64,000 nucleotides of DNA from Phoronis australis (lineage: Eukaryota > Phoronida > Phoronidae), in contig NMRA01000757.1 of NCBI GenBank assembly GCA_002633005.1, positions 30,990 to 94,989 of the forward strand, written 5' to 3'. Under the pieces are notes generated by a model. The model was not told the DNA's origin and made no database searches. It worked only from the letters and a program-made list of their open reading frames with translations. The translations under genes and the position numbers were made by a program. Every line of letters begins with the position of its first letter. The stretch's first letter is position 1. Shown here in pieces: positions 13,901 to 26,147 of the stretch.

Positions 13901-16280
13901 GGGAGACGCTTCCTACACCTTGTTACCAGGGTTAATTAGTGAAATCAATATTTCCTCACGCTCTTGCGGNNNNNNNNNNNNNNNNNNNNNNNNNNNNNNN
14001 NNNNNNNNNNNNNNNNNNNNNNNNNNNNNNNNNNNNNNNNNNNNNNNNNNNNNNNNNNNNNNNNNNNNNNNNNNNNNNNNNNNNNNNNNNNNNNNNNNNN
14101 NNNNNNNNNNNNNNNNNNNNNNNNNNNNNNNNNNNNNNNNNNNNNNNNNNNNNNNNNNNNNNNNNNNNNNNNNNNNNNNNNNNNNNNNNNNNNNNNNNNN
14201 NNNNNNNNNNNNNNNNNNNNNNNNNNNNNCCAGCACTGGCGATCCGCCTGTACCGCTGCGACTGCGATGCCACATAGTGGTGTATCGACCCATTTAATAG
14301 CATAGTACTGTGATGTGGGAATGAAAGTGTCATTGACAAAACATGCAACATTCTTTATTCAGGGAGCAGGGGCGAATCCAAGATTTTGAGTTGCGGGGTG
14401 GGCAGGGCAGAATATTCGCCAGGGTTTTGCCTGTTAGACATTCGCACCCCTGAATTGTCAAATGGGATCTGGAAGAATTTTAGGGCGGGGCATGACCCCG
14501 TTGCCCCCCCCCCCTTAAATCCGCCACTGGCATGGACCCATACGTGTACAAACATTGATCTTCAATGCATGGGAATGTTCTTTTAACATATTTAAAACTG
14601 CTTGTAACGACATCTAATAGTTCAATGATCACATGATCTGTATAGCATATATCGAGGATGACCTGAAGGGATTATTTGAGCGCCTTATAGCAACGTTGAG
14701 CCGCTAAGATTTGCCGCGGGATGTGGATCTCGCCTGTACATTTCTCAACGGTCAATGACTTCCACACAATGACGCGACTCAGAGCACAAGCCCTAGTAAA
14801 ATCTTAAGTAACCCATTTATGTTTGTTTAATTAGCGAAACTCTTGGTCTCATTTTTATTTGCACAACGTTTATTTATAAAGCGATAAATTATTACTCGGC
14901 AGGGACAAGATGGTGCAAGACTTTAGCGCCGTCTGATGTCAGTCACAATGACTACGGCTCAGAGAAAAATGTGGACAAATGTTGTCAACGACTGCACTCA
15001 TGCAACCAAACTATTGATGGTAAGTCGCTACTTTTTCAAGTATGGCATAAGTAACATATTTTGAATGGTGTGACTTGATTTTTTCAAAATTTTCAATCAA
15101 ACGTAAAAGGTTAGAAACTGCAGTATAGAACACAGTATACGGAACAGATGGAATTTCATGTTGTCAATTTCTGGATAAAAATAAATTTTCTAGAAAAATT
15201 ACAATGCCACAAGAATCTGAAAAATATAAATATGGTAATTTTAGCAATTATTTTCGCCTCCATTTAAAGAATTTTTACCCTTGGTGTTAAAACAGTTCTT
15301 AACATTACCATACCATCAAGAAATACAATTAATGACATTCCTTGGCCAATACTATTTTGAATACAGCAGGACTTGGACTAATGGTTAGCTAAAAAGCATA
15401 GTTGGTTCTTGTTTCGAACTGGAATTCTTCTTAGTTGCTCACTTCTTTAAAAAAGAGAATCCACCTTAGAAAAGCAAAAATGATCCAGAATTTGCTTTTA
15501 CTCATCACTAGGCACTTCAAACCTTGATTTCGTGAAATTTGAGCAGCTTACCAAAAACACAAGAATTTGGCTAAAATTCAAGTGATTCCGGTGGCCACAA
15601 GTCTCAAACTGAGTTTGGGTAGAGACCAGGTTGTGCAAAATCTATGGTGATATCAGGCAATGCACAATTTTAGATTCCCAAGGTATGCTAACATTAAAAT
15701 CTCACCAATTACAGACAAATTGCCAAAATTTCCATTTTCAGACCTTTTAAGGCCTCTTGAAAATTCTGGACACCCAACAATGTTAAAACATTGTTGGGTG
15801 TCCAGAAGTTTTCAAAACATTCTCTTATAGTAGCTTTGGTACAGAACTTGAACATGGAAAAGTAGTAGTTTGGCATCTTTATTACAGGAAGTGGAAAATA
15901 AAATTCACTTCTCTGCCACAATATGGCCTAAAATTATAAGTTTATCATAGCTATACAGATCTAAGAGAAACATTTTAACTATTCAGTTATCAATTTTATA
16001 ACTTTCATCAACTCTTGTTTCAGCACTGCGAGCCAATCATCAACTCTTCAACTATCACACGTTCAAATTACCCTCCTGTGAGTGTGTGCAAGCGTTTAAA
16101 GATTGTCTTCAAAAAATCAAAGGTCACGTGGCTAAACACGTGCGCCACCTATACTTTGATGTGGTAGGACTGACCTGTTACAAAATGAAAGATGTAAACA
16201 CCTGTGTCCAGTGGAATAAGTGGTACAAAACATGTAGGAAACAGAGAGTGACACAAGAAGCCAAGAGAATTGTGCTGTAA
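10975..16280 (+). CDS. Secreted group III phospholipase A2-like protein, probably catalytically inactive
   Basis: Proposed exons are 10975-11229, 12736-12828, 14903-15019 and 16024-16280 (stop TAA). Exon 1 encodes a signal peptide (hydrophobic run LLLSIFFFLSYFITC) and a domain of unknown type. Exon 3 holds the PLA2 core, GTRWCK followed by YGSEKNVDKCCQRLHSC. Exon 4 adds LPSCECVQAFKDCL and LYFDVVGLTCY, typical of group III enzymes. In active members the calcium loop reads WCGxG and the active site CCxxHDxC; here these read WCKTL and CCQRLHSC, so the His and Asp positions are Leu and His. Exons 1-2 and 3-4 join in phase, but 2 to 3 do not (phase 0 to phase 1). A further exon is therefore missing, possibly in the assembly gap at 13970-14229. 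Family assignment is strong; exon 2 is less certain. Confidence 0.7.
11330..11650. repeat. Dispersed repeat with tRNA-like segment (SINE-like)
   Basis: The minus strand at 11338-11400 reads like a degenerate tRNA: CAGCAGAGCATTAGG, then GGTTCGATTC as a B-box. The neighbouring body (AATATTTTAAGAGTACTTTT; TCAAGAAGTC) resembles segments at about 55.44-55.72 kb and, more weakly, 48.94-49.17 kb. I infer a tRNA-related short interspersed family. The tRNA-like part lies antisense at the low-coordinate end, which is unusual if this is a canonical SINE. Confidence 0.45.
13745..13969. mobile_element. Fragment of the GTGGCGGAT-type repeat, cut by the assembly gap
   Basis: Begins GTGGCGGATCTAGGAT followed by a G run. 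The same terminus occurs in the elements at 14.37 kb and 16.33 kb. The other end is lost in the N run. Confidence 0.45.
13970..14229. other. Assembly gap (260 N)
   Basis: Run of N in the PLA2-like gene between its second and third recognised exons. It may hide an exon that would correct the phase mismatch there. Confidence 1.
14370..14529. mobile_element. Short MITE-like element, GGCGGAT terminal repeats (copy 1)
   Basis: About 160 bp bounded by GGGGCGAATCCAAGATTTTG and the inverse AAATCCGCCACTG, with poly-G and poly-C tracts near the ends. It closely resembles the element at 16.33 kb. CAGTGGCGGAT-type ends recall hAT MITEs; no target duplication was found. Confidence 0.6.
15764..15809. repeat. 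Near-perfect hairpin in a PLA2-like intron
   Basis: TTCTGGACACCCAACAATGT is followed after a few bases by its exact reverse complement, with weaker pairing extending outward. A transcript would form a stem of more than 20 bp. This could be a minimal foldback element or a hairpin RNA; nothing shows processing. Confidence 0.7.
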
Positions 16281-16327
16281 ATAATGCAGCGTGCTCATAT
16301 AATCACCAAAGCAGAAGAGTTGCTAAA

Positions 16328-16497
16328 CTCGGGCGGATCCAGGATTTTGAGTTAGGGAGGGGGGGCCCGGGCAGAGTATTAGCCAAGATTTTGCCCGTCA
16401 GAGATTCGCACCCCCCAACTACCAAATGAAATCAGAGAGAATTTTAGGGGGGGGGGTGACCATTAACCCCTTGGCCCCCCTCTAAATCCGCCACTGC
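16328..16497. mobile_element. Short MITE-like element, GGCGGAT terminal repeats (copy 2)
   Basis: Same family as the 14.37 kb copy: starts GGGCGGATCCAGGATTTTGA and ends AAATCCGCCACTG, with G and C tracts inside. It sits about 50 bp after the PLA2-like stop codon, so it may be part of the 3' untranslated region. Confidence 0.65.
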
Positions 16498-16710
16498 AAC
16501 TAATAAGAAAGTACACAATTATAATGATATTGACAGATTTATAAGTCGTGTTTAAATGTACAAATTTCACCTATACATAATACGTCACAAAGTATTGTAA
16601 TAGCGACGAACATTTTCAGCTTTTTTAAATTACAACTTATGCTATGTACAATTCACAGAAGGCTGTCTGTTAATATGATTATAAATAGGGCTACTGGCAT
16701 ATTTACATTG

Positions 16711-16716
16711 AATAAA
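16711..16716 (+). terminator. Candidate polyadenylation signal for the PLA2-like gene
   Basis: AATAAA about 430 bases after the TAA at 16280 and before the convergent RTTN stop. It is the clearest hexamer in the interval, but the match is short and the region AT-rich. Confidence 0.3.
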
Positions 16717-17064
16717 TACTACTTGTTAGCACCTAAATGACGTATGTACAAAACTGATTTTTGAAAATAATTAATATGTACAGTTAACAATAAAGACGTC
16801 ATCATTTGGTTGCGTGATTTGACCAATCGCTGCTTTCATGTATCAGAGCATCTTGTGTCCACCGGTGTCCTGCGATACTATCACTGACCATCAACATTAG
16901 CTGACCAGCCATCTCTGACTGGTGCTCCATGGCCACTTGACTTGAAAATTGACCGATTACGTCATGTGAAATTTTGAAAACTTACACAAACAATGGCACG
17001 CAATTTCTAACTTTTTTGTGTCAAGTCTCGACTAAAATTTGGAGGTCGTGGATTTCAATGCTGT

Positions 17065-20000
17065 TCATTCACCAAGAACTTTGAGGATTGAGGTAACGTT
17101 CTCCATACATTGTTTAAGTTGAGACGAACTACCATCGCTAACAATGGCTGCCTTGACCTCGTAGAGTCTGGCAAACACACCAAGATTCTTCATAAGCACA
17201 CGTGTCTGAAAAAGTAAGCCATGAAAGTAAACAAGAGCAACGCGTTAATATGCGCCCAGTGTGTGCATCACAGATACATGATTATGCGCCCAGTGTGTGC
17301 ATCACAGATAAAAGATTATGCGCCCAGTGTGTGCATCACAGATAAAAGATTATGCGCCCAGTGTGTGCATCACAGATAAAAGATTATGCACCCAGTGTGT
17401 GCATCACAGATAAAAGATTATGCGCCCAGTGTGTGCATCACAAATAAAAGATTATGCGCCCAGTGTGTGCATTACAGATAAAAGATTATGTGCCCAGTGT
17501 GTGCATCACAGATAAAAGATTATGCGCCCAGTGTGTGCATCACAGATACAAGATTATGTGCCCAGTGTGTGCATCACAGATACAAAATTCACATGGAATT
17601 GAAAGATAACTTGTGCTTCATTGCTGGCGGCTCAACTAATCCTGCGGATTTCTTAAAAGTCCTCACAAGATATCCCGACGCATTACAAGCACAGCACATA
17701 ATTTCATGAACTTTGACTCTTGAACATTTTGTGTAATGTAACATGCTATTGGTTGCCTTCCACGTCAACGGATAACGACATCCTATAATGGTAACGCAAA
17801 TTTTAGTACAATAAAAGCCAAAAGTATTCAGACGCGATAACCCTGAGTTTCAATACGGAAGTTCAGTGGTGACTGGATAATGGTACACATTCTAACAAGA
17901 TTGCACCCACCTTTTGACTGTTATGCAGCAGTGCCCACAGTGCTGAAGAAGCAAGGGTCTTTTCCTTGTCACCACCAGAGGTCAGCTTACTCAACAAAAA
18001 CTTCAGGAAGTCACCTGTAACAGAAATAATAACAAAATGTGCAATTTCTCAGCTTCTTGATTTTGCCATTAATTAGAAACCTCGAGGTGCAACAATTTCA
18101 TTTCCCAACCAATAACTTGTAATAATTCTTATCGGTTTACTTTTATGACCATATTCTTTTGTGTGTGGACCAGTGGGGGACAAAGATGAGTGTTAGTAAT
18201 AGCACTGTTTGCACCATAGGATGGTTAAGCTGGTGCAATTAGAATTCTTATCTTAATTATCTAAAGAATCCCTAAAGAATTTGGAGATATTGGTTGCACT
18301 GTGACACAGGCTGTAACTTTAGTGTTGATGAGGATAATATAGTCAGACTTACTGTGTGAGAGTAACTTGGTCTTCTTGGTTGCATTGTGACACAGGCTGT
18401 AACTTTAGTGTTGATGAGGATAATATAGTCAGACTTACTGTATGAGAGTAACTTGGTCTTATTGGTTGCATTGTGACACAGGCTGTAACTTTAGTGTTGA
18501 TGAGGATAATATAGTCAGACTTACTGTGTGAGAGTAACTTGGTCTTATTGGTTGCATTGTGACACAGGCTGTAACTTTAGTGTTGATGAGGATAATATAG
18601 TCAGACTTACTGTGTGAGAGTAACTTGGTCTTATTGGTTGCATTGTGACACAGGTTGTGGAGAATGACGAGAGCTGGCTGACAGAGGGCAGCACTGTTAG
18701 AGTCACCAAACTCAAGGAGCAGGTTTAAGGAATCTGAAACAAAACCATAATCCATGTTAATATTTAAAAAAATACTTCAGCAGCAAAAAATTGCTAATTT
18801 TGCGTTACTTTGACACCAGGACTTTGACATGTTGTCTACTCCTACAGTACACAATAAAAGAAAAATACCGTTTTCCCGTGTCACTCTAGCACTTGTGCTC
18901 AGCTATTTTTGGTGTTTACTGTAAAATGTTAAAAAAGTCACTGCAGCAAACGCAAGAATATTTCTGATTTCTGATGTCAGCGCCAGACTTGTAGCTTTAA
19001 ATTTGTTCAGGTGCTATCATTTATTCAGAGATCACAACTTCTAGACATCATATCTCATTACACTGAGTTACTATTGATTTCCAACTGTTAATGGCGCCAC
19101 AAATGAGATTAGTGACTTGTGCACCTGTATGGCCACCTCAACAGTTAATAACAAGATATTTCTCCCACAATTACTACACCCTCACAGCACAGATAACTAC
19201 GGGGTGTTCAAAAATACCAGTGTCTTAGTTTAGTGAGATTGTGAAATATGACGCTTTGTTTTCTCAGTGAGCTTGTTTGCTCAGAAGCATACACAAAAAG
19301 ATGGCTACTGTGAGTATTGAATTATGGGATTATAAGGATCCATTACGGCGTTCTCCCGTTCAGTGACTTTACCAGACGTAGGGGGTTGTGAGCGTGTGAT
19401 AACATCTAGCTCCTTTGTTAGCTGCCAAGTACAGTTTTTGGCTGGTATGAGAACAGGCAGGCCAATTATCTACCAGGCTTATTACAGACCACGTGTGAAC
19501 ACAGTCAAACCCAGAGCGAATTGGTATGTTCGGAAAGAATAGCTTGTCGTAACTTCAGTTGTAGTTGGGAGATTTTGGCGATTCAAAAACTAAACGTGAT
19601 CAGCATCTGATGAGGAATTCAGAAATGGTTTATGTTCAAATATATTATAACATAACTTTTATTTTTAACAGCGCAGCCAAGTCAGGCTAGATACGATCTT
19701 ATTGAAGATTAAAGCAATTATCGAACAAAAGAGAGCTGGCCCTCCAACCATAAATTTAAATGCCAGAGTTAATCAGTCATGTAAGATATTGGCTACAGGG
19801 GTCATCTTCCCAACTTGTTGCTGGGCTATAGAATCGAACAAGTTGGGAGCAACAGGAAAATGCCGTAATGTCAGAAACAATGGTAATGTTCACTTTTCTT
19901 GTTACATCAGCCAAGATCCCTGGTAGAGAGAGTCTCTCGCATTACAGATCAAACCTCCTATAATAGTGAAAACTCAGAACAAATGAATCATAGTTTAAGA

Positions 20001-23000
20001 CACAGCAATGTATGTCTGATCTGTGCCCTGTCTGACAATTGACCTCACCGTTCACTTTCATAATCATCTGCTGTCCTTCTGAATGGAAGGACAGATTAAC
20101 AAACAAATCCAACCATAGAACCTCAAGAGTCTGTTTGACTTTTGACTTCTTGGACATGTGAGGTCTCAGCGAAGAAAACCCATGAAGAAAATTGCTCTGT
20201 AAGTGGATGCAAACATTTTTCTTTATTTACAAAAATCAAGGAAATTTGGAAATTAAAGCAGAGTTCAGAAAAATTTAGTCAATAGTTTTTTAAAAACTGA
20301 AGCAAGTCTGAAAAACTAGGTAAATGAGGACGTTACTAACTGAGATGAATATGGCAAAATATGTAAAAAATAGTCTAAAAACAATTTTTGTCTTAAAATT
20401 CAGATTGTTTACAGACACATTCTTTCTGTCAGGTTTAAGTATCTTTCCAAGTCTCATCAAGTATCCTTGAAACTGTAGCAAAAACCTTCAAAGAAACTAG
20501 ACAAAGATTAATCATTAAATCATTCAAAATTAGCCAAAAGCAGGTTTTTGACACGAACATTTGGCCATTTCATCACCTTTTACGCAACCATGGATCACAG
20601 TACAAGGCTCAAGTTGTATACTATACCTTCCACATGACTCCCCTGCATTCAGTGGACAGAGCCAGTGTTGTTAGCAGTGAGAAGGTAGACTTGAGTGTAT
20701 TCAGTTTGGACCTACAGGTGTCCTTCTTGGACAGAGTGATCAGGCAGTGGACCAGTGAGTTTGAGCTCAGTCTACCAGAGGGCGCATCAGTAGCGGACAC
20801 AGCGCTGCTGGAGGCCAGGGAACTGGCAGCTTGAAGAAACCAAGAGCAACAAAAATTACGAACAAATACCTTTCTTTTTTAGAAATATGCATAATGTTAA
20901 ATAGAAGTTTCTGATCTTAAAGAACAAGTAGCAATTAGTACATAACAAGGAAATTTCATTATATTTTAAAATTAACATAACTTAGATCTTGGAACAGTTC
21001 TCAGCCACACCAGTGAAAGCTTCAATAAGCAATTATAGTTAATTCTGATGAAATTTGTCCACGTCAAATATAAAACTGCGTTTATTATAATTACACGTTG
21101 TCCGAATGAGGGGGTTATGGCAAACTTTGCACACGCAGTTTCATTTCAACTGTGTTTAATAACAATCAGAATATGACAGCTTGACAAACCTTGGGCACAG
21201 TGGGCAGTGTACGTTGCCAGTAACTCCAGGACAGTGGTCATCAGATGTGTGTCCAACTGGCACCATGACCACAACTTATGGACAACGTTGGCCAGACCAG
21301 CCTCACAGGCAACAATCTGTTAAAGGGAAACACGAGGCAACTAAAGTAGTTTGAAGGAACGCTGTCTTGTTATTTAGAACTTGTGGTCTGTCTCATGAAA
21401 GTGATTTATTGGACTAAGACAGAAATACTGTCTAATACGCCTACCTTACAATTTGTGAACAAAGGTCTAGCCAAGTAATTATGAGAGCATCAAAGTCTAA
21501 AAATAATTTATATAAATTATGAGACTAGAAATTACGTGTATATTCTCAGACATTGTACTTCAGCTCAAGTGAGATTTCATTAATAATTTTTCGGAAATAA
21601 TTATGTGGATCGTAAGACCAAACTTCGCACTAAGTCTTAAGTCCCTTCTCATGAAACAGAACCCCTAGGGCAGTGTTACCAAAATGCTGTGACACTTGCG
21701 CTATCATATCTCCGTTCACGAAACGGAAATCATGAATTTTCCTTCATACTTAAACATTCCAGTGGTCAGGTAAGCAAGCATTGTCCTGAGCTTAAAGGAG
21801 AATGCCACCCGATTTAATTAGTCTTTTTTTCCGTCTTAATTGGTCTACATCCACATCGCCTCGCATACGGTCGACCCTACCTTGCCAAGAGGCGTCGCGT
21901 TAACCTGTGAGGAAGGTGAGAAACGACGCTAGTGAAATCAGTGGTTCATATACAGAGTGAATGCCGCTATGTTGCGGTGCATCGTTCCCGCTTGTCCGAA
22001 CTAAGCAGCTGCGAGGAAAGCGGGTATATCGTTTTTTTACTTCCTCGAGAGTCCGAAATGCTTAGGAAGTGGCTCACGGTAGTGAAGACTGAAATGTATG
22101 CTGTAAATAGCAAGTATGAGGCCGTGAAACATCTCCATGTCTGTGGCCTGCAGACGTCTCGACAATGCCCGACGAATGCTGGCTTACTAAATAACTCCAT
22201 ACGTTCCGTTGTCTGAGCTTGTTCACGGTGCCTCTTTAGTATCTCTTCATCACTGTATTCCTGTTCGAATTGATAGCCTGTAAAACTTAACGACCCACCT
22301 GCGAAGTCGGGACTGATGAGCTCTAGCTCGTCCTAAGTCGGGATTGCGAGTTGCCATCGTTGGCGTTTATTACTGAGCGTTCTGTTTCAAAATGAATTAT
22401 TCTCACCCTAACCAATTCTTATATAAAACTGAAACAAAGTCTATCTCATTAGATGCAATTTGTAATGCCTTTGGAGTGTTCGTGAGTGCAAGTGATTTGA
22501 GAAGCCAGCAATGAATAAACCACTTTAGGTGCAATAAAACTAATTGACGGGACACCTAGGCCGTGTGAGCTCATAAGCTAATTTAGTGTTTGCTGGCAGA
22601 AACTGTTGTGAAACAACTCGATTTCCATCCCACGGCCAGGTGTTGGGGGAATCTTTATTTACATTTACATTACTCAAATAATGATTGTCAATGTACAACT
22701 TCTGCCCTGACTGTCGGTGCTGTGGCCAAAGCGGAACCTGAATTCGTGGCCCCCTACGAGTAAGTAGATTTGCAGTTTCGTGGCTAATTCACCAACATAA
22801 TCAGGTGCACATTACTTTGGCTCACTAGTATAGTATTTTCTTGACTGGAAGTTTAGTTTCCACTGAACTTTGGCTGGTTTATGTTTGTGATGTCTGATCA
22901 GTTTCCGAGCCACTGGCAGGGATAACGAGTCAATCCGGCCGGCCGCGACGGGCCTGATCCGGTTCCGAGCCACTGGCCAGGATAACAAGCGTTCTGTGTT

Positions 23001-26000
23001 TAGAACTCCAAAAATCACAAGTCTAAACAACACAGATCTAGGTTCTCCTGTCTGTATCTCACGGAAAATACTTCGAAATTATCTCTGAACAGACCTCAAA
23101 CTCCTGCTACGGACCATATTGGCCTGCCGAACCGTTGTAGGCTATGGTGTAACAGGGTGCTGTATTTTTAAGGGTTTTACATCGAAGTTTGATGATTTAT
23201 TGGTGTTAAACGATGACTTCAAGTGATAAGCTGACACCAGTAACCCGTGTTCTGAACTGCTGAACAGACTGCGTGTGAAACCTTTGACGTCATTGGATAA
23301 TTTCAACACCTCCGTCTGCCGTCAGGTGTCAGGTAACGCAACCGTATGTGTCCTTATGGAGAAGAAATACTCGATCTAAATTGATACAAATTAGGTTGTT
23401 TTTTGGGTGGCATGCTCCTTTAAACCTTTCATTTGTCATCTTCCGTCCAGTTAACACGCCTCAGATATGTCAAAAAAATGATCAAGAATTATTTACGTTA
23501 CGTAAAAATATGAAATTCTGGGCACTGGCGAGTAAAATAGGGGTGAAAAAGCCAAAGGTTGTGGCCAATCTAGATTGCTTTACATTAATCTGTCATTTTG
23601 AAGATCACACACTTCCCAGTCCTGTGGGAACTTTGGGTGCAAGATTTTCTCAACCAAATGTTCGTTCTGAACACCAATTGGACGTAAATCAAGACTTGAT
23701 CATAAAAAATGAAACCTAGTTGAATGTTTACACGAGACTTTCAAAATCGTTCACAAGAGGTCGCCCCAGTTGCTTCATGATCTTATCGCAGTAAGACAAA
23801 ATACAAATAAGACAGTCATACCAAGACATAATTCTATACATTTTGGCAGCCGATCTTTTAAATACTATGCTGCTGTCATGTGAAATCGTCTTAGTGAGGA
23901 AATACTGTCATGCACTGACATATCAGAGATTAAATATTTCCTCTCAACTCGGGATGGTCCAGCTTGTAGATTTGTCGGTTGTAGAGTGTAAGATTGTTCT
24001 ACCTTTTTTTTGTTCTGTTACTGCATCAGGTTTTTAATTTTAATTTTAAAATCTTAGATCTAAATTTTGTAATTTGTTAATCTAAATAGTGTTGGTTGTC
24101 AATTCTCTTAAAAACAAATCTGTATCTGTAGTGGTTTAGTCTTAACTGCAGCCAGCCTCAAGTATCACTTACCTTTGCCTCCTGACTTTGAAACAGCAGG
24201 TTCCTCATTAGATCCAATAGTTGACACAGCTCAATGATCATTGGGTTGTCCTGGATGATAAGGCATTACAATGAATAACAATGGCATTCACACACATGCA
24301 CATTAGTCAGGTTTTCTTGATAGTGGACAACACATAGCTATATACACAGTAAATGTGCACTCGGATCCAACTAAACCAGCAGATTTGATTCAAATACGGC
24401 TAAATCTAACTTGAGCTTGAACAAAGCTTCATCCAGGTCAAGCAAAGATTTGATTAAAATAATTAAAGTTCTACTGTGCTACAACGCGTCCCCTGACACA
24501 ATAACCTTTATGTATTAGGTCAGTCGTTAATCACCCTTGCTCAATGTTTCATAACATGCAACTAGAACTGTACCTTTTTGTTACTCTGAACTGGACCAAT
24601 CTGCAGACAGTTCAAGTTGAGTTCAACATGAACATTACGGATCTCCTCCATGACAGACTCCACAAAGCCAGCTGAAGGAAAACAAGCAAAGATTTGATTA
24701 ATCACCCTTGCTCAATGTTTCTCCTCCATGACAGACTCCACAAAGCCAGCTGAAGGAAAACAACAGGACTAAAATGAAATGAGCCTCGTAGTAAAATATA
24801 AAATAAAACTCTGGTATTTTTTATTTTTCATATCTTACAATTACTGTGCTTGTCCATCCGAGATTATCTATGAAACATACATTACAAATTATCAAAATAT
24901 TACTAACTGAGTAATACGATAACATGTCCTACACACGGCAATTTAAATTGGGAGGGGCATGGTCAACCACTACGCCACACTACCTTCACAAGTTAGATAA
25001 AAGTACAAAATAAAATAAACTGATTTGTGAGAGATAGAGCCATTGATCCAAACTTGGCATTAACTATTTACATGGAGAACTGCACAAGCCTGTTTATCAC
25101 CAATACATCAGACTAAAACTAAGCAAATATCGATTGTCAAAATATCCAAGCCAAATTACAATATCTCATTCCTCTACTCTATCTGCACATGCACGAATTA
25201 AGACCCAAATAAATAAAAGGCATGCAACTGTCCTGTAGAATGAACACCTTGCGAGCGAGTAGTAGACACCTGTGCGTAACTCACCATCTACTGCAGCCTG
25301 AGTGGCTGACCTACTGGTCACTAACAGCCCTTTGAGAGCATGCAACACCAGTGATCTGTCCACATCTGAAGTCACCTCAGCTGGCTTGTTGACAACACAC
25401 TCAAACAGCTGAATCAGAGCATGACATAGCTGTACACCACGTGCAGGGGTGAAGAGGTCACTGGCCTCCTCATTGGCTGAAATGGAAAGCACTGGATATG
25501 CTAATACTCAAGTTTGCAAATATGCTGACAGAATTTGGTCAAAATTTCCGTTGCAACAAAACCCCAGTAGCGGACCAAATGCAAAATCTTCAGCAAATTA
25601 ATAAATTTTTGCCCCAAAACTTCATTGCTTATTGATGAGATGGGACAACTACCTTTTTTGGAAAATCAATTAGTCGTCATTTTGAAAACAAGCAGCACAA
25701 GTCCCTGTCACAAATCAAGCAGTACACGTCCCTGCCACAAATCTTTCACTTCAAATAGTTACCATAAAGCCCCTCGAGTAAATCCCCTCAACCTGCCCAA
25801 ACAGTCCTTTACCATCCCTTAACGTCCGCAATGTCACAAATTAATGAGGCATATTATAAACAAACTACCACTCTCAGCAAAATCACAAAGTGCACACATT
25901 GTGGAAAACGTAAAACCAGACAATCAGTTTCCACACAGTAATGATGGTCTTACTTATCCCACATTTGACACTAACACTCTCAACGTACCTGGCAGGTAAG

Positions 26001-26147
26001 CATGGTCCAGGTGTGTAGACAGGTGTGACTTGTTCCCTGAAGTGTGTGTTAGTCTTGCTTCCTCAAGCAATAGCAGACCCAGGAAGTGTAGAGCTGTGTT
26101 GGTAAGGGGGGTGTGTACGGAGGGCTGAAGGAACGATACAAGACAAT
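17065..26147 (-). CDS. RTTN: RTTN block 5: ten carboxy-terminal exons and stop
   Basis: Exons: 25989-26147, 25285-25476, 24574-24671, 24173-24250, 21190-21316, 20627-20829, 20049-20196, 18611-18733, 17911-18014, 17065-17205. They encode NTALHFLGLLLLEEARLTHT; SLVLHALKGLLVTSRSATQA; AGFVESVMEEIRNVHVELNL; IIELCQLLDLMRNLLFQSQE; LELLATYTAHCAQ; NTLKSTFSLLTTLALSTEC; TLEVLWLDLFVNLSFHSEGQ; ALVILHNLCHNATNKTKLLS; SSALWALLHNSQK; and a final exon ending SILKVLGE-stop. All have clear rotatin counterparts in the same order. Exons 24574-24671 and 18611-18733 have nearby partial duplicates in introns. Confidence 0.9.

Noticed and set aside
13913..14351. Long ORFs spanning the first N run
   Set aside because: Translation through N is artificial.
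23348..23719. 123-codon plus-strand ORF in an RTTN intron
   Set aside because: Overlaps the right end of the TTAA-flanked element and unique intron sequence; no domain.
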